A stretch of 42,527 bases of DNA from Segatella cerevisiae (GTDB lineage: Bacteria; Bacteroidota; Bacteroidia; Bacteroidales; Bacteroidaceae), in assembly GCF_024054555.1 (NCBI RefSeq), contig NZ_JAMXLY010000026.1, positions 1-42,527 on the forward strand, given 5' to 3'. The translations under genes and the position numbers were made by a program. The notes under the pieces are model-generated. The model had not been told where the DNA came from. It was given only the letters and a program-made list of their open reading frames with translations, and searched no databases. Below are positions 9,225 to 18,184 of the stretch, one piece after another. How positions within the stretch are numbered: position 1 is the stretch's first letter; the number at the start of each line of letters is the position of its first letter.

Positions 9225-11561
9225 ATGAAATTTTTGAAGATTTGGGGTATAAGTCTCTGTTTATGCAGTTTTGCAGCAGTCTCAGCCAAACAGGTCCTGC
9301 CATATAAGAATCCGAAGTTACCTATAGCAGAGCGTGTGGAAGACCTCCTCCATCGCATGACGCTGGAAGAGAAGGTGGGTCAGATCCAGTGTGCCCTGGG
9401 CTGGAACTACTATACCATAAAAGGCAGGAAAGTGACGGTATCCGATAAGTTCATGAAAGACTTTTCAGAGAGGCATCCCGGCATGCTGTGGGGTACATAC
9501 CGCGCAGATCCGTGGACCCGTAAGACGCTTGCCAACGGACTGAATCCTGAGCTGGCAGCCAAGGCAGGCAACGCACTGCAGAAGTATGCCATAGAGCACA
9601 GCCGTCTGGGCATCCCACTGTTCCTTGCAGAAGAAGCCCCTCACGGGCACATGGCAATAGGTACGACAGTCTTCCCTACCGGACTGGGTATGGCCGCCAC
9701 CTGGTCACCGGAGTTGATCGAACAGGCCGGCAGGGTGATATCCAGAGAGATCCGCATTCAGGGCGGCCATATCAGTTATGGCCCCGTCCTCGACCTTGCC
9801 CGCGATCCCAGATGGTCCCGTGTGGAGGAGACGATGGGTGAAGACCCCGTACTGAGCGGTGACATCGGAGCGGCAGAGGTGAGAGGGCTCGGTGCAGGAG
9901 ACCTGACGAAGCCTTACAGTACCCTTGCTACGCTGAAGCACTTTATCGCCTATGGAATCTCGGAAGGCGGCCAGAACGGCCGTCCGTCGATTATCGGACA
10001 GCGTGAACTTCTCGGGAGTTTCCTTCCCCCCTTTCATAAAGTCATAGATGCCGGCGCCCTGTCCGTAATGACCTCATACAATTCCATGGATGGCATACCC
10101 TGTACATCCAATAAGTACCTGCTGACGGATATTCTCCGCCATCAGTGGCATTTCAAGGGCTTTGTCGTCTCGGATCTGTACAGCATAGACGGAATCTACG
10201 GTACACATCATGTTGCCCGTTCCCTGGAAGATGCAGGCGTGATGGCACTCAAGGCCGGAGTGGATGTAGACCTTGGGGCAAATGCCTATTCCCGTTTATG
10301 TGATGCCGTGAAGAACGGGAAGGTAAGCGAGTCAGCCGTGGATACGGCAGTGGCAAGAGTCCTGAGGATGAAGATGGAGATGGGCCTTTTCGAACACCCT
10401 TATGTCAATCCGGAGGCAGCGGCCAGAGGTGTGCGTACTCCTGCGAACATAGAAGTATCGCGCTGTGTAGCCCGGGCCTCAATTACACTTCTTAAGAACG
10501 ACGGAGCCCTGCCCCTGCGCCGCAAGATCAAAGTAGCCGTCATCGGTCCCAATGCAGACAACCGCTATAACATGCTCGGAGACTATACCGCACCCCAGGA
10601 AGACTCGAATATCAAGACCCTTCTTGACGGAGTACGTACCAAACTGCCTTTGTCAGACGTTGAATACGTCAAAGGCTGTGCTATCCGGGACACTACGACA
10701 GAGAATATAAAGGAGGCTGTGGAAGCAGCATACAGTTCAGACGTGGTCATCGTAGCGGTAGGAGGCTCGAGTGCACGTGATTTCAAGACCAACTATAAAG
10801 AGACGGGAGCAGCGGTGGCCGACAGCAAGACGGTCAGTGACATGGAATGCGGCGAAGGTTTTGACCGGGCCACACTCAGGTTGCTCGGGCTCCAGAACAG
10901 ACTCCTTGAAGCATTGAAGGAAACGGGTAAGCCCCTGGTCGTGGTTTACATAGAAGGCCGTCCCCTTGATAAGGTCTGGGCTTCAAAGAATGCAGATGCC
11001 CTCCTTACGGCCTATTATCCCGGCCAGGAAGGTGGGGATGCCCTGGCGGATGTCCTCTTCGGTGACTATGACCCCGCCGGCCGTCTTCCGGTCTCCGTCC
11101 CAAGAAGTACAGGGCAGTTGCCTGTATATTATAACCAGAAGGTCCCCGTAGCCCATGATTATGTGGAAATGCCGGCAACACCCCTTTATCCCTTCGGCTA
11201 TGGACTGAGCTATACCAGTTTTGAGTATTCCGGCCTGAAGGTAACCAGGCTCTCAGACAAGAATTATGAGGTATCATTTGATATCCATAATACAGGCAGT
11301 TATGATGGAGATGAAGTGCCCCAGCTCTACCTTACGGAAGAGTACGCCTCCGTCGTCCAGCCCGTCAGACAGTTGAAGCACTTCCGGCGTATCCATATCC
11401 GGAAAGGAGAGATCGGACATGTGACTTTCATCCTCACGCCAGATGACTTCTCCCTCATCAATGAGGACATGAAGCGTGTGGTAGAGCCCGGAGACTTTGA
11501 TATCCAGATAGGGAGTTCATCCGCAGATATCCGTTTGAAAACAAAATTATCAATACAATAA
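9225..11561 (+). CDS. GH3 beta-glycosidase, three-domain, secreted
   Basis: The 778-residue product has the three-domain layout of GH3 beta-glucosidases and beta-xylosidases. The N-terminal barrel contains DLARDPRWSRVEETMGED and KHFIAYG, and the nucleophile is Asp317 in FVVSDLYSI, where many homologues have SDW. The second alpha/beta domain spans about 420-640, and a fibronectin III-like C-terminal domain follows (YPFGYGLSYTSFEYS onward). The signal peptide ends near VSAKQ, with no lipobox, so it is probably periplasmic. The activity could be beta-xylosidase, beta-glucosidase or another beta-exoglycosidase; the sequence does not settle it. Its stop codon directly abuts the ATG of the GH125 gene, showing tight cotranscription. 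Confidence 0.93.
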   Translation: MKFLKIWGISLCLCSFAAVSAKQVLPYKNPKLPIAERVEDLLHRMTLEEKVGQIQCALGWNYYTIKGRKVTVSDKFMKDFSERHPGMLWGTYRADPWTRKTLANGLNPELAAKAGNALQKYAIEHSRLGIPLFLAEEAPHGHMAIGTTVFPTGLGMAATWSPELIEQAGRVISREIRIQGGHISYGPVLDLARDPRWSRVEETMGEDPVLSGDIGAAEVRGLGAGDLTKPYSTLATLKHFIAYGISEGGQNGRPSIIGQRELLGSFLPPFHKVIDAGALSVMTSYNSMDGIPCTSNKYLLTDILRHQWHFKGFVVSDLYSIDGIYGTHHVARSLEDAGVMALKAGVDVDLGANAYSRLCDAVKNGKVSESAVDTAVARVLRMKMEMGLFEHPYVNPEAAARGVRTPANIEVSRCVARASITLLKNDGALPLRRKIKVAVIGPNADNRYNMLGDYTAPQEDSNIKTLLDGVRTKLPLSDVEYVKGCAIRDTTTENIKEAVEAAYSSDVVIVAVGGSSARDFKTNYKETGAAVADSKTVSDMECGEGFDRATLRLLGLQNRLLEALKETGKPLVVVYIEGRPLDKVWASKNADALLTAYYPGQEGGDALADVLFGDYDPAGRLPVSVPRSTGQLPVYYNQKVPVAHDYVEMPATPLYPFGYGLSYTSFEYSGLKVTRLSDKNYEVSFDIHNTGSYDGDEVPQLYLTEEYASVVQPVRQLKHFRRIHIRKGEIGHVTFILTPDDFSLINEDMKRVVEPGDFDIQIGSSSADIRLKTKLSIQ

Positions 11562-13049
11562 ATGATGAGAAATAACGAAAAACTTTTAGGATTGATGATG
11601 GCTTTGTCCCTCTTGTCAGTCAAAAACGTATATGCTGTTCCAAATCTTCATGTAGAAAAATGTGTGAATCATAGTACGATGACAGCATCCGTTCCTGGTG
11701 TAAGTCTGGTCACCCATCGTCCTCCGGTGGCACAGCGTCTGTTCCGTTCCAAAGTGATTGACCGGAGAATAGCAGAGGTAAAGAAAATCCTGAAGGGGAA
11801 TCCCTATCTGGCATGGCTGTTTGAAAACTGTTATCCGAATACGCTGGATACGACTGTCCATTATGGTAAGGATGCGAATGGTAATGACGATACCGTTGTC
11901 TATACGGGAGATATCCATGCGATGTGGCTCCGCGACTCAGGAGCCCAGGTATGGCCCTACGTCCAGTTCGCCAACAAGGATCCCCGGTTGAAAGCCATGC
12001 TTCGCGGAGTGATCAACCGTCAGATGAAATGTATCAATATTGACCCGTATGCAAATGCCTTCAATGACGGTCCTACCGGGAGTGAATGGGACAGTGACGA
12101 GACAGCTATGAAACCGGAACTGCACGAACGTAAATATGAGATTGATTCCCTGTGCTATCCGATCCGCCTGGCCTACTATTACTGGCAGGTGACCGGTGAT
12201 ACATCCGTGTTCGGTCCGGAATGGCTGTCAGCCATACAGAACGTACTGAAAACCTTCCGTGAACAGCAGCGCAAGAGCGGACTTGGTCCCTATCATTTTA
12301 TGCGCAAGACGGACCGTGCCCTGGATACGGTACAGAATGACGGCTATGGAGCGCCTGTAAAACCGGTAGGCCTGATTGCCTCGGTCTTCCGTCCCTCTGA
12401 TGACGCGACGACATTCCTGTTTCTGGTGCCTTCAAATTTTATGGCAGTGAGTTCCCTTCGTAAGGCATCTGAAATATTGAAGAGGGTGAACGGCCGTGAT
12501 GACCTGGCTTCACAGTGTACCTCTCTGGCAGATGAAGTGGAAACGGCCTTGCACAAGTATGCCGTATACAATCATCCCAAGTATGGCAGGATCTATGCCT
12601 ATGAAGTGGACGGCTTCGGGAATCACCTGCTGATGGATGATGCGAATGCTCCGAGCCTTCTGGCTATGGGCTATCTGGATCCGTCAGAGATGAAGGATCC
12701 CATCTATCAGAACACGCGCCGTTTCGTCTGGAGTGAGGATAATCCTTATTTCTTCCGTGGGAGTGCAGCTGAAGGAATAGGGGGGCCTCATATCGGATAT
12801 GATATGATCTGGCCGATGTCCATCATGATGAGAGCCTTCACGAGTACGGATGATGCGGAAATCAAATGGTGCATCGAGACTTTGGAGCATACGGATGCAG
12901 GTACAGGGTTCATGCATGAATCGTTCAACAAGAATGATCCGAAGAAGTTTACCCGTCCCTGGTTTGCCTGGTCGAACACTTTGTTCGGGGAACTGGTTCT
13001 GAAACTCATTGATGAAGGGAAGGCTGATCTGCTGAATAGTGCTAAATGA
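11562..13049 (+). CDS. GH125 exo-alpha-1,6-mannosidase
   Basis: This 495-residue protein matches GH125 (formerly DUF1237) from about residue 55 to the end. Key segments are YTGDIHAMWLRDSGAQVWPY, NDGPTGSEWDSDE and GGPHIGYDMIWPMSIM. Characterised GH125 enzymes are inverting exo-alpha-1,6-mannosidases that trim mannose from N-glycans. A signal peptide ends near NVYAVP. Two ATG codons stand in tandem at 11562 and 11565; the first immediately follows the GH3 stop codon. No terminator is visible in the 195 bp after it, so transcription may continue into the GH2 gene. Confidence 0.94.
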   Translation: MMRNNEKLLGLMMALSLLSVKNVYAVPNLHVEKCVNHSTMTASVPGVSLVTHRPPVAQRLFRSKVIDRRIAEVKKILKGNPYLAWLFENCYPNTLDTTVHYGKDANGNDDTVVYTGDIHAMWLRDSGAQVWPYVQFANKDPRLKAMLRGVINRQMKCINIDPYANAFNDGPTGSEWDSDETAMKPELHERKYEIDSLCYPIRLAYYYWQVTGDTSVFGPEWLSAIQNVLKTFREQQRKSGLGPYHFMRKTDRALDTVQNDGYGAPVKPVGLIASVFRPSDDATTFLFLVPSNFMAVSSLRKASEILKRVNGRDDLASQCTSLADEVETALHKYAVYNHPKYGRIYAYEVDGFGNHLLMDDANAPSLLAMGYLDPSEMKDPIYQNTRRFVWSEDNPYFFRGSAAEGIGGPHIGYDMIWPMSIMMRAFTSTDDAEIKWCIETLEHTDAGTGFMHESFNKNDPKKFTRPWFAWSNTLFGELVLKLIDEGKADLLNSAK

Positions 13050-13200
13050 TAAAAGGAGTAAGGTTAAGAAATATCTGTGATTTGTTGTTTCGGCAAGTTT
13101 AATTTAGAAAATGCAGAGAGTAAAAATACAATAGAAAATAAACAACAAACAAAAAATAGATTTTCTTTTTCCACATCAATGTTTTCTTGAATTAATTCTA

Positions 13201-13208
13201 TAAATTTG
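13201..13208 (+). promoter_or_regulatory. Candidate -7 box before the GH2 gene
   Basis: TAAATTTG fits TAnnTTTG and lies 36 bp before the GH2 start. The -33 region has GTTTT rather than a clean TTTG. The surrounding 195-bp gap is AT-rich and could hold an independent promoter for GH2 and the hydrolase after it. Confidence 0.35.
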
Positions 13209-13244
13209 CATTTGCTGGTTAAACTCACATTAATTTAATATGCA

Positions 13245-15032
13245 ATGAAAAAGACAATTATTTGTGTACTCTGTTTGTTCGTAACATTAATAAGCTTGAG
13301 AGGAGCCGAAATCATACCTCGGCCCGAGTATCCGCGCCCGCAGTTTGAGCGGTCCGCATGGATTAATTTGAATGGGGCGTGGACTTATGCTTTTGATTTC
13401 AGTAATTCCGGGAAAGACAGAAATTGGCAGTCGTTAAAGCATTTTGATGGTACAATCATCGTTCCGTTCTGTCCTGAAAGCCGGCTATCCGGTGTAGAGT
13501 ACAAAGATTTTATAAATGCAATGTGGTATCAGCGCGAGATTTCAATTCCTTCAAATTGGAAAGGTAAAGATATTCTGCTGAACTTTGGTGCGGTCTATTA
13601 TCAGGCAGATATCTATATTGACGGTAAGTTTGTGATGAGCCATACTGGCGGCAGTTCATCATTTTCTGCCAATATCACACGTTATGTCGCCCCCGGTACG
13701 ACGCATAGTCTGGTTGTGTACGTGAAGGATGACCTCCGTTCAGGAAAACAACCCGGTGGCAAGCAGTGTACCAGTTATTTTTCTCAGGGATGCTCCTATA
13801 CGCGTGTAACGGGAATCTGGCAGACTGTATGGATGGAAGCTGTTTCTGCGGAAGGATTAAAATCAGTGTATGCCTGTCCGGATATTGATCAGCAGCAGTT
13901 GGTAGTCCATCCCCAATTCTATCATGAATCTGATGACAGGCTTACAACAACAGTCCTATCCGGAAAGAAAGTGGTCGTTTCAAAAACCGTGCGTTGCAGC
14001 AACAGCAGTATACTGGTACTGCTGATTCCAAAGATGAAACTGTGGAGTCCTGAGTCCCCGTTCTTATATACTATCATTTACAAGGTGGTAGATAAAAATG
14101 GGAGAGTCATAGACGAAGTGAAATCGTATGCAGGGATGCGTAAGGTATCAACGGAGAACGGATATGTCTGTTTAAATAACAAGCCTTATTATCAACGCCT
14201 GGTGCTAGATCAGGGCTATTATCCGGATGGAGAGTGGACAGCCCCTTCCGACGAGGCTTTGAAGAAAGATATAGAATTAGGTAAGGGGGCTGGCTTTAAC
14301 GGGGCTCGCACACATCAGAAAGCCTTTGAAGAGAGGTATTTTTATTGGGCAGATAAACTGGGTTATTTTACGTATGCAGAATCACCGAGTTGGGACCTGG
14401 ATGTGAATGACGAGCTGGGAGCAAGAAATTTTATCGGAGAATGGAGTGAAATCGTAGAGAGCAGACGAAACCATCCTTCGATTGCAATCTGGACACCTTT
14501 TAACGAAACGTGGAATTGCCAGCTGGGTACCTATCAACGTTTGATCACGGATGTTTATCATACGACAAAGGCTATGGATCCTGCTCGTCCCATAAATGAT
14601 GCAAGTGGTGACGGACATGTTGTCACGGATATATGGAGTGTGCACGATTATGAGCGGGATCCGAATAAATTAATTAAAGAGCTGACGTTTAAAGAAGGTC
14701 AGGAACCCTATCGTAATCAACCGGATAAAAAGTTCCTGGCATCTTATGAAGGTCAGCCCTATATTGTGGATGAGTTTGGTGGATTGCCTTGGATGAAGGC
14801 TCAGGATCAGAAAACTTCATGGGGCTATGGAGGAGGTTTCAAGAGCATGGAAGACTTCTATGAATGTCTGCAAAAGGAAGTGGATGCGCTTAGAGCTTGC
14901 AAGAATGTATGTGGTTTCTGCTATACCCAACTGACAGATGTGGAGCAGGAGAAGAATGGTATTTACTATTATGACAGGACACCTAAGTTTGATATGAAAC
15001 GGATCAAGGCTATTTTTGAAAGTGTCAGGTAG
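13245..15032 (+). CDS. GH2 family beta-glycosidase, short three-domain form
   Basis: This 595-residue protein has the GH2 sugar-binding jelly roll (about 30-185, opening with PRPQFERSAWINLNGAW), the immunoglobulin-like middle domain (about 190-290) and the catalytic barrel (about 295-595). The acid/base Glu421 is in TPFNETWN and the nucleophile Glu510 in IVDEFGG. It lacks the extra C-terminal domains of LacZ-type enzymes. GH2 includes beta-galactosidases, beta-mannosidases, beta-glucuronidases and arabinosidases, and I cannot choose among them. It has a signal peptide (about residues 1-20, ending near LRGAE) and is probably periplasmic. The CocE-like gene follows after 24 bp. Confidence 0.92.
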   Translation: MKKTIICVLCLFVTLISLRGAEIIPRPEYPRPQFERSAWINLNGAWTYAFDFSNSGKDRNWQSLKHFDGTIIVPFCPESRLSGVEYKDFINAMWYQREISIPSNWKGKDILLNFGAVYYQADIYIDGKFVMSHTGGSSSFSANITRYVAPGTTHSLVVYVKDDLRSGKQPGGKQCTSYFSQGCSYTRVTGIWQTVWMEAVSAEGLKSVYACPDIDQQQLVVHPQFYHESDDRLTTTVLSGKKVVVSKTVRCSNSSILVLLIPKMKLWSPESPFLYTIIYKVVDKNGRVIDEVKSYAGMRKVSTENGYVCLNNKPYYQRLVLDQGYYPDGEWTAPSDEALKKDIELGKGAGFNGARTHQKAFEERYFYWADKLGYFTYAESPSWDLDVNDELGARNFIGEWSEIVESRRNHPSIAIWTPFNETWNCQLGTYQRLITDVYHTTKAMDPARPINDASGDGHVVTDIWSVHDYERDPNKLIKELTFKEGQEPYRNQPDKKFLASYEGQPYIVDEFGGLPWMKAQDQKTSWGYGGGFKSMEDFYECLQKEVDALRACKNVCGFCYTQLTDVEQEKNGIYYYDRTPKFDMKRIKAIFESVR

Positions 15033-15056
15033 ATTCTAATTTGAATAACGTAAGAC

Positions 15057-16934
15057 ATGAAATATTTAATCAGTTTAGCTCTTACCCTGATCTTGGTTTA
15101 TACTCCAGTTTCGGCTGATGGCATCAATCAGAAATGGATAGAGGAGAATTATTCCAAACGTGAAGTGATGATCCTCATGAGGGACGGAACAAGACTATAT
15201 ACAGTAGTCTATGAGCCGAAGGATCATACGGTAAAGCATCCGATCATATTTTGCAGGACACCTTATTCCTGTCAGCCTTACGGTCCGGACCGGTTCAGTT
15301 CGTCACTCTGGAATTCTATGAAGTTCTTTGCCCTTCATCATTATATTATTGTCTACCAGGATGTCCGTGGAACCTATAGAAGTGAGGGGATATATGAGAA
15401 TATCCGTCCTTTTATCCCTAAGAAAAAAGGAAAAGTCTTTGATGAGGCTTCAGATGTGTATGATACCACCGACTGGCTTTTAAGGCACACCCATAATAAT
15501 GGACAGGAAGGAGTTATGGGCACCTCTTATCCTGGATTCTATGCGTTGATGGCTGGTTTGTCCGGCCATCCGGCTATCAAGGCGATCTCTCCACAGGCAC
15601 CGGTGTCCGACTGGTTTATGGGAGATGACGAGCATCATAACGGCGCTTTCTGTCTGGTGGATACTTACCGCTTTGATGCTTCTTTTGATGTTCCTCATCA
15701 TCCTAATGGTCTTGCACACATATCCGGAGGGATCAAATTCCCCAATGATATTTATACTGATTATCTGAAGATGGGGCCGATACGCAATTTCACCAGGACT
15801 TTCGGGGATAGTGTCAGATTCTGGAATACTGTTATGGATCACCCTGACCGGGACACCTTCTGGGTCAGACGGACACCTCTTCAATATTGCAAGGCTGTCA
15901 AACCGGCCGTGCTGGTAGTTGGCGGTCTCTTTGACGCAGAGGACTGCTATGGAGCATGGAACCTGTATAAAGCAATTAAGAAACAGTCTCCGAAGACTCC
16001 GCTCTATCTGACTTTCGGCCCTTGGTATCATGGAGGCTGGAATAATGCTTCTTACCAGAATCTGGGCCAGGTATGGTTTGGAGATTCGACTTCTGATTAT
16101 TTCATGAAGAACATTGAATTTCCCTTCTTTGATTACTATCTCAATGATAACCAAGAAGCGCAGCCGAAGAGTTTGACTAATATCTATTTCAGTGGTGAAA
16201 ATCGTTGGCATCATGCAGGATCATGGCCTTTATCCAATGTACACATGGAGCCTCTTTATCTTCATGTGGATGGAAAACTCTCTTTCTCTCAACCCGAAGG
16301 AACGGATTTATATAGATCCTATATTTCAGACCCTGCACATCCTGTACCTTATACTGCTGATGTCCAAAACTATCGTAATCGGGAATATATGGCTTCAGAC
16401 CAACGGTTTGCCTCTACTCGTCCTGATGTGTTGACTTATATGAGTGATATTCTGAATGATACATTGTGTTTAGGTGGTCCTTTGGACGTAGAGTTACAAA
16501 CTTCGATCTCTTCTACTGATGCAGATTTCGTGGTTAAACTTATTGACGTCTACCCTGATGGATTCTCATATACCAAGGAAATTCAGAATCAACTCCCTGT
16601 GAAAAACTATCCTATGGGAGGTTACCAGATGCTTGTCAGGGGGGATATAATGCGGGGGAAGTTCAGAGAAGGATTTGATAGAGAAGTCCCTTTTGTACCT
16701 AACCAAATCACCAAAGTCACTTTTAAAATGAATGATATTGCCCATACTTTCCTTCCCGGTCATCGTTTGATGGTACAAATTCAGAGTTCTTGTTTTCCTC
16801 TTTTTGATCGTAATCCTCAGACATTCACGGATATCTATACTTGTGAGGAGTCTGCGTTTAGACCTTGCACGATAAATATCTTTTCGGATAAAGCGCATTT
16901 TTCTTGTATTCGCATTCCTGTATTAAGGAAATAA
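15057..16934 (+). CDS. CocE/NonD-type serine hydrolase (peptidase S15-like)
   Basis: The 625-residue product has an alpha/beta-hydrolase fold of the X-Pro dipeptidyl-peptidase/cocaine esterase family. The nucleophile Ser157 is in MGTSYPGFYA, with a likely Asp in LFDAED and His in GPWYHGGW. The C-terminal third is the PepX_C-type jelly roll (from about residue 390). The signal peptide ends near PVSADG. Family members hydrolyse esters, amides or X-Pro peptides. Within a glycan locus it may remove an acyl group or trim a peptide attached to the glycan; this is inference. It is probably in one transcript with the GH2 gene. Confidence 0.88.
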   Translation: MKYLISLALTLILVYTPVSADGINQKWIEENYSKREVMILMRDGTRLYTVVYEPKDHTVKHPIIFCRTPYSCQPYGPDRFSSSLWNSMKFFALHHYIIVYQDVRGTYRSEGIYENIRPFIPKKKGKVFDEASDVYDTTDWLLRHTHNNGQEGVMGTSYPGFYALMAGLSGHPAIKAISPQAPVSDWFMGDDEHHNGAFCLVDTYRFDASFDVPHHPNGLAHISGGIKFPNDIYTDYLKMGPIRNFTRTFGDSVRFWNTVMDHPDRDTFWVRRTPLQYCKAVKPAVLVVGGLFDAEDCYGAWNLYKAIKKQSPKTPLYLTFGPWYHGGWNNASYQNLGQVWFGDSTSDYFMKNIEFPFFDYYLNDNQEAQPKSLTNIYFSGENRWHHAGSWPLSNVHMEPLYLHVDGKLSFSQPEGTDLYRSYISDPAHPVPYTADVQNYRNREYMASDQRFASTRPDVLTYMSDILNDTLCLGGPLDVELQTSISSTDADFVVKLIDVYPDGFSYTKEIQNQLPVKNYPMGGYQMLVRGDIMRGKFREGFDREVPFVPNQITKVTFKMNDIAHTFLPGHRLMVQIQSSCFPLFDRNPQTFTDIYTCEESAFRPCTINIFSDKAHFSCIRIPVLRK

Positions 16935-17054
16935 AAATATCGATTTTTAGGTTATCTCATCTCATTCTGTTGACCTTAACGTTGTCGTTTTGTTAACGTA
17001 GATGTTAGTTTGATGGTTCTGAAATAGATTGATATATTCTATTCGCCTTTTCTT

Positions 17055-17089
17055 TATTTGAGATTTTGCTCTTATCAGAATCTCAAATA
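17055..17089. promoter_or_regulatory. Inverted repeat upstream of fecR
   Basis: TATTTGAGATT (17055-17065) and AATCTCAAATA (17079-17089) form a perfect 11-bp inverted repeat with a 13-nt loop. It lies in the 245-bp gap between the CocE-like gene and fecR. Two direct copies of TTAACGT stand upstream at 16976-16982 and 16993-16999. It may terminate the upstream transcript or be a control element of the fecR-susC-susD operon. No TAnnTTTG box was found in the gap, consistent with an alternative-sigma promoter. Confidence 0.4.
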
Positions 17090-17179
17090 TCTTTATGTTC
17101 TATTTTAATTATTTTTACTTTATTTAACTGAGTACTTAGGCCTTGTTATTGACTCCTCTGTGTGTAAAGACCATGAAAA

Positions 17180-18154
17180 ATGAGAAAAGACGAACTATTC
17201 CAAATAGTCTTTCAGTTTTTTAACAATACCTTACCCAACAAATACCATTCATTTGTAAAAAGGTGGCTATTGGAAGCAAAAAACGTGGAAGAGAAAACAG
17301 AGGCTTTACATTTTATATGGAATCATATAAATGTAAAGTCAGATAAAAATACGTCTCATGCGTTACATAGAGTACATCATCGTTTAGGTTTGTCTTCTTC
17401 ACATCAAATTCGTACTAATCTAAAATATGCAGCTATTGTCTTATTGCTATTTTCAGTAACAGTAGGGACGTTGTTATTTATGAATGGAAAACACCAACAA
17501 GAAGAAATGGTTATTTGTAGGGTGCCAGATGGACAATTAAAAACCATTTATTTACCAGATAGTTCAGTTATAAAATTGAATTCCGGATCCGTCATTAAAT
17601 ATCCGAAGCATTTTGATAAAGGTTTTCGTGAGGTCTATCTAAGTGGGGAGGCTGTATTTTTGATCAAGCATAACCCTGGCACACCTTTTCTCGTTCATGT
17701 AGGAAATTTAATTGTCAAGGATATAGGAACTCGTTTCAATATAAAGGCATATCATCCTGATTTAATCGTAACAACTTTGGTAGATGGGAGAGTATGCGAA
17801 TATGAATGTCAATCTAAATCCCCAAAAGTTCTGAATCTTGTTCCGGGGGAACAATGCATTTATTGTGCAAACAAGCATGAATTTTCGAAGGAGAAAGTGG
17901 ATGCGGATAAATATATATCTTGGACAAAAGGAAATCTGATATTCATTCAGAGTCCTTTAAGTCATGTTATTTCAGATATAGAACATCATTTTAATGTGAA
18001 GGTAAATGTGGAAAAAGGCATTCCTGTAAATCTGTTATTTACTACTCAATTCAGCTCTTCGGAATCGTTACAAGATGTGTTGAATGTGTTGACTAAAATG
18101 GGGAATTTCAAATATGAAATGATAGGAGATACAATATGTCTCAGTGAAAAGTAA
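17180..18154 (+). CDS. FecR-type anti-sigma factor
   Basis: This 324-residue protein has the layout of Bacteroidales anti-sigma factors. A cytoplasmic N-terminal part (1-80) would bind an ECF sigma factor, one transmembrane helix follows (about 82-101), then a periplasmic FecR domain (about 112-205) and a C-terminal DUF4974-like domain (about 250-322). In such systems the periplasmic part contacts the STN domain of the partner SusC and relays substrate binding to the sigma factor. Its gene is 30 bp before susC. The usual sigma gene immediately upstream is missing; the only ECF gene in the window is at 26905-27465 on the other strand. Confidence 0.95.
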   Translation: MRKDELFQIVFQFFNNTLPNKYHSFVKRWLLEAKNVEEKTEALHFIWNHINVKSDKNTSHALHRVHHRLGLSSSHQIRTNLKYAAIVLLLFSVTVGTLLFMNGKHQQEEMVICRVPDGQLKTIYLPDSSVIKLNSGSVIKYPKHFDKGFREVYLSGEAVFLIKHNPGTPFLVHVGNLIVKDIGTRFNIKAYHPDLIVTTLVDGRVCEYECQSKSPKVLNLVPGEQCIYCANKHEFSKEKVDADKYISWTKGNLIFIQSPLSHVISDIEHHFNVKVNVEKGIPVNLLFTTQFSSSESLQDVLNVLTKMGNFKYEMIGDTICLSEK

Positions 18155-18184
18155 TTATTTCCTTATCCTTAATTAATAATCAAA

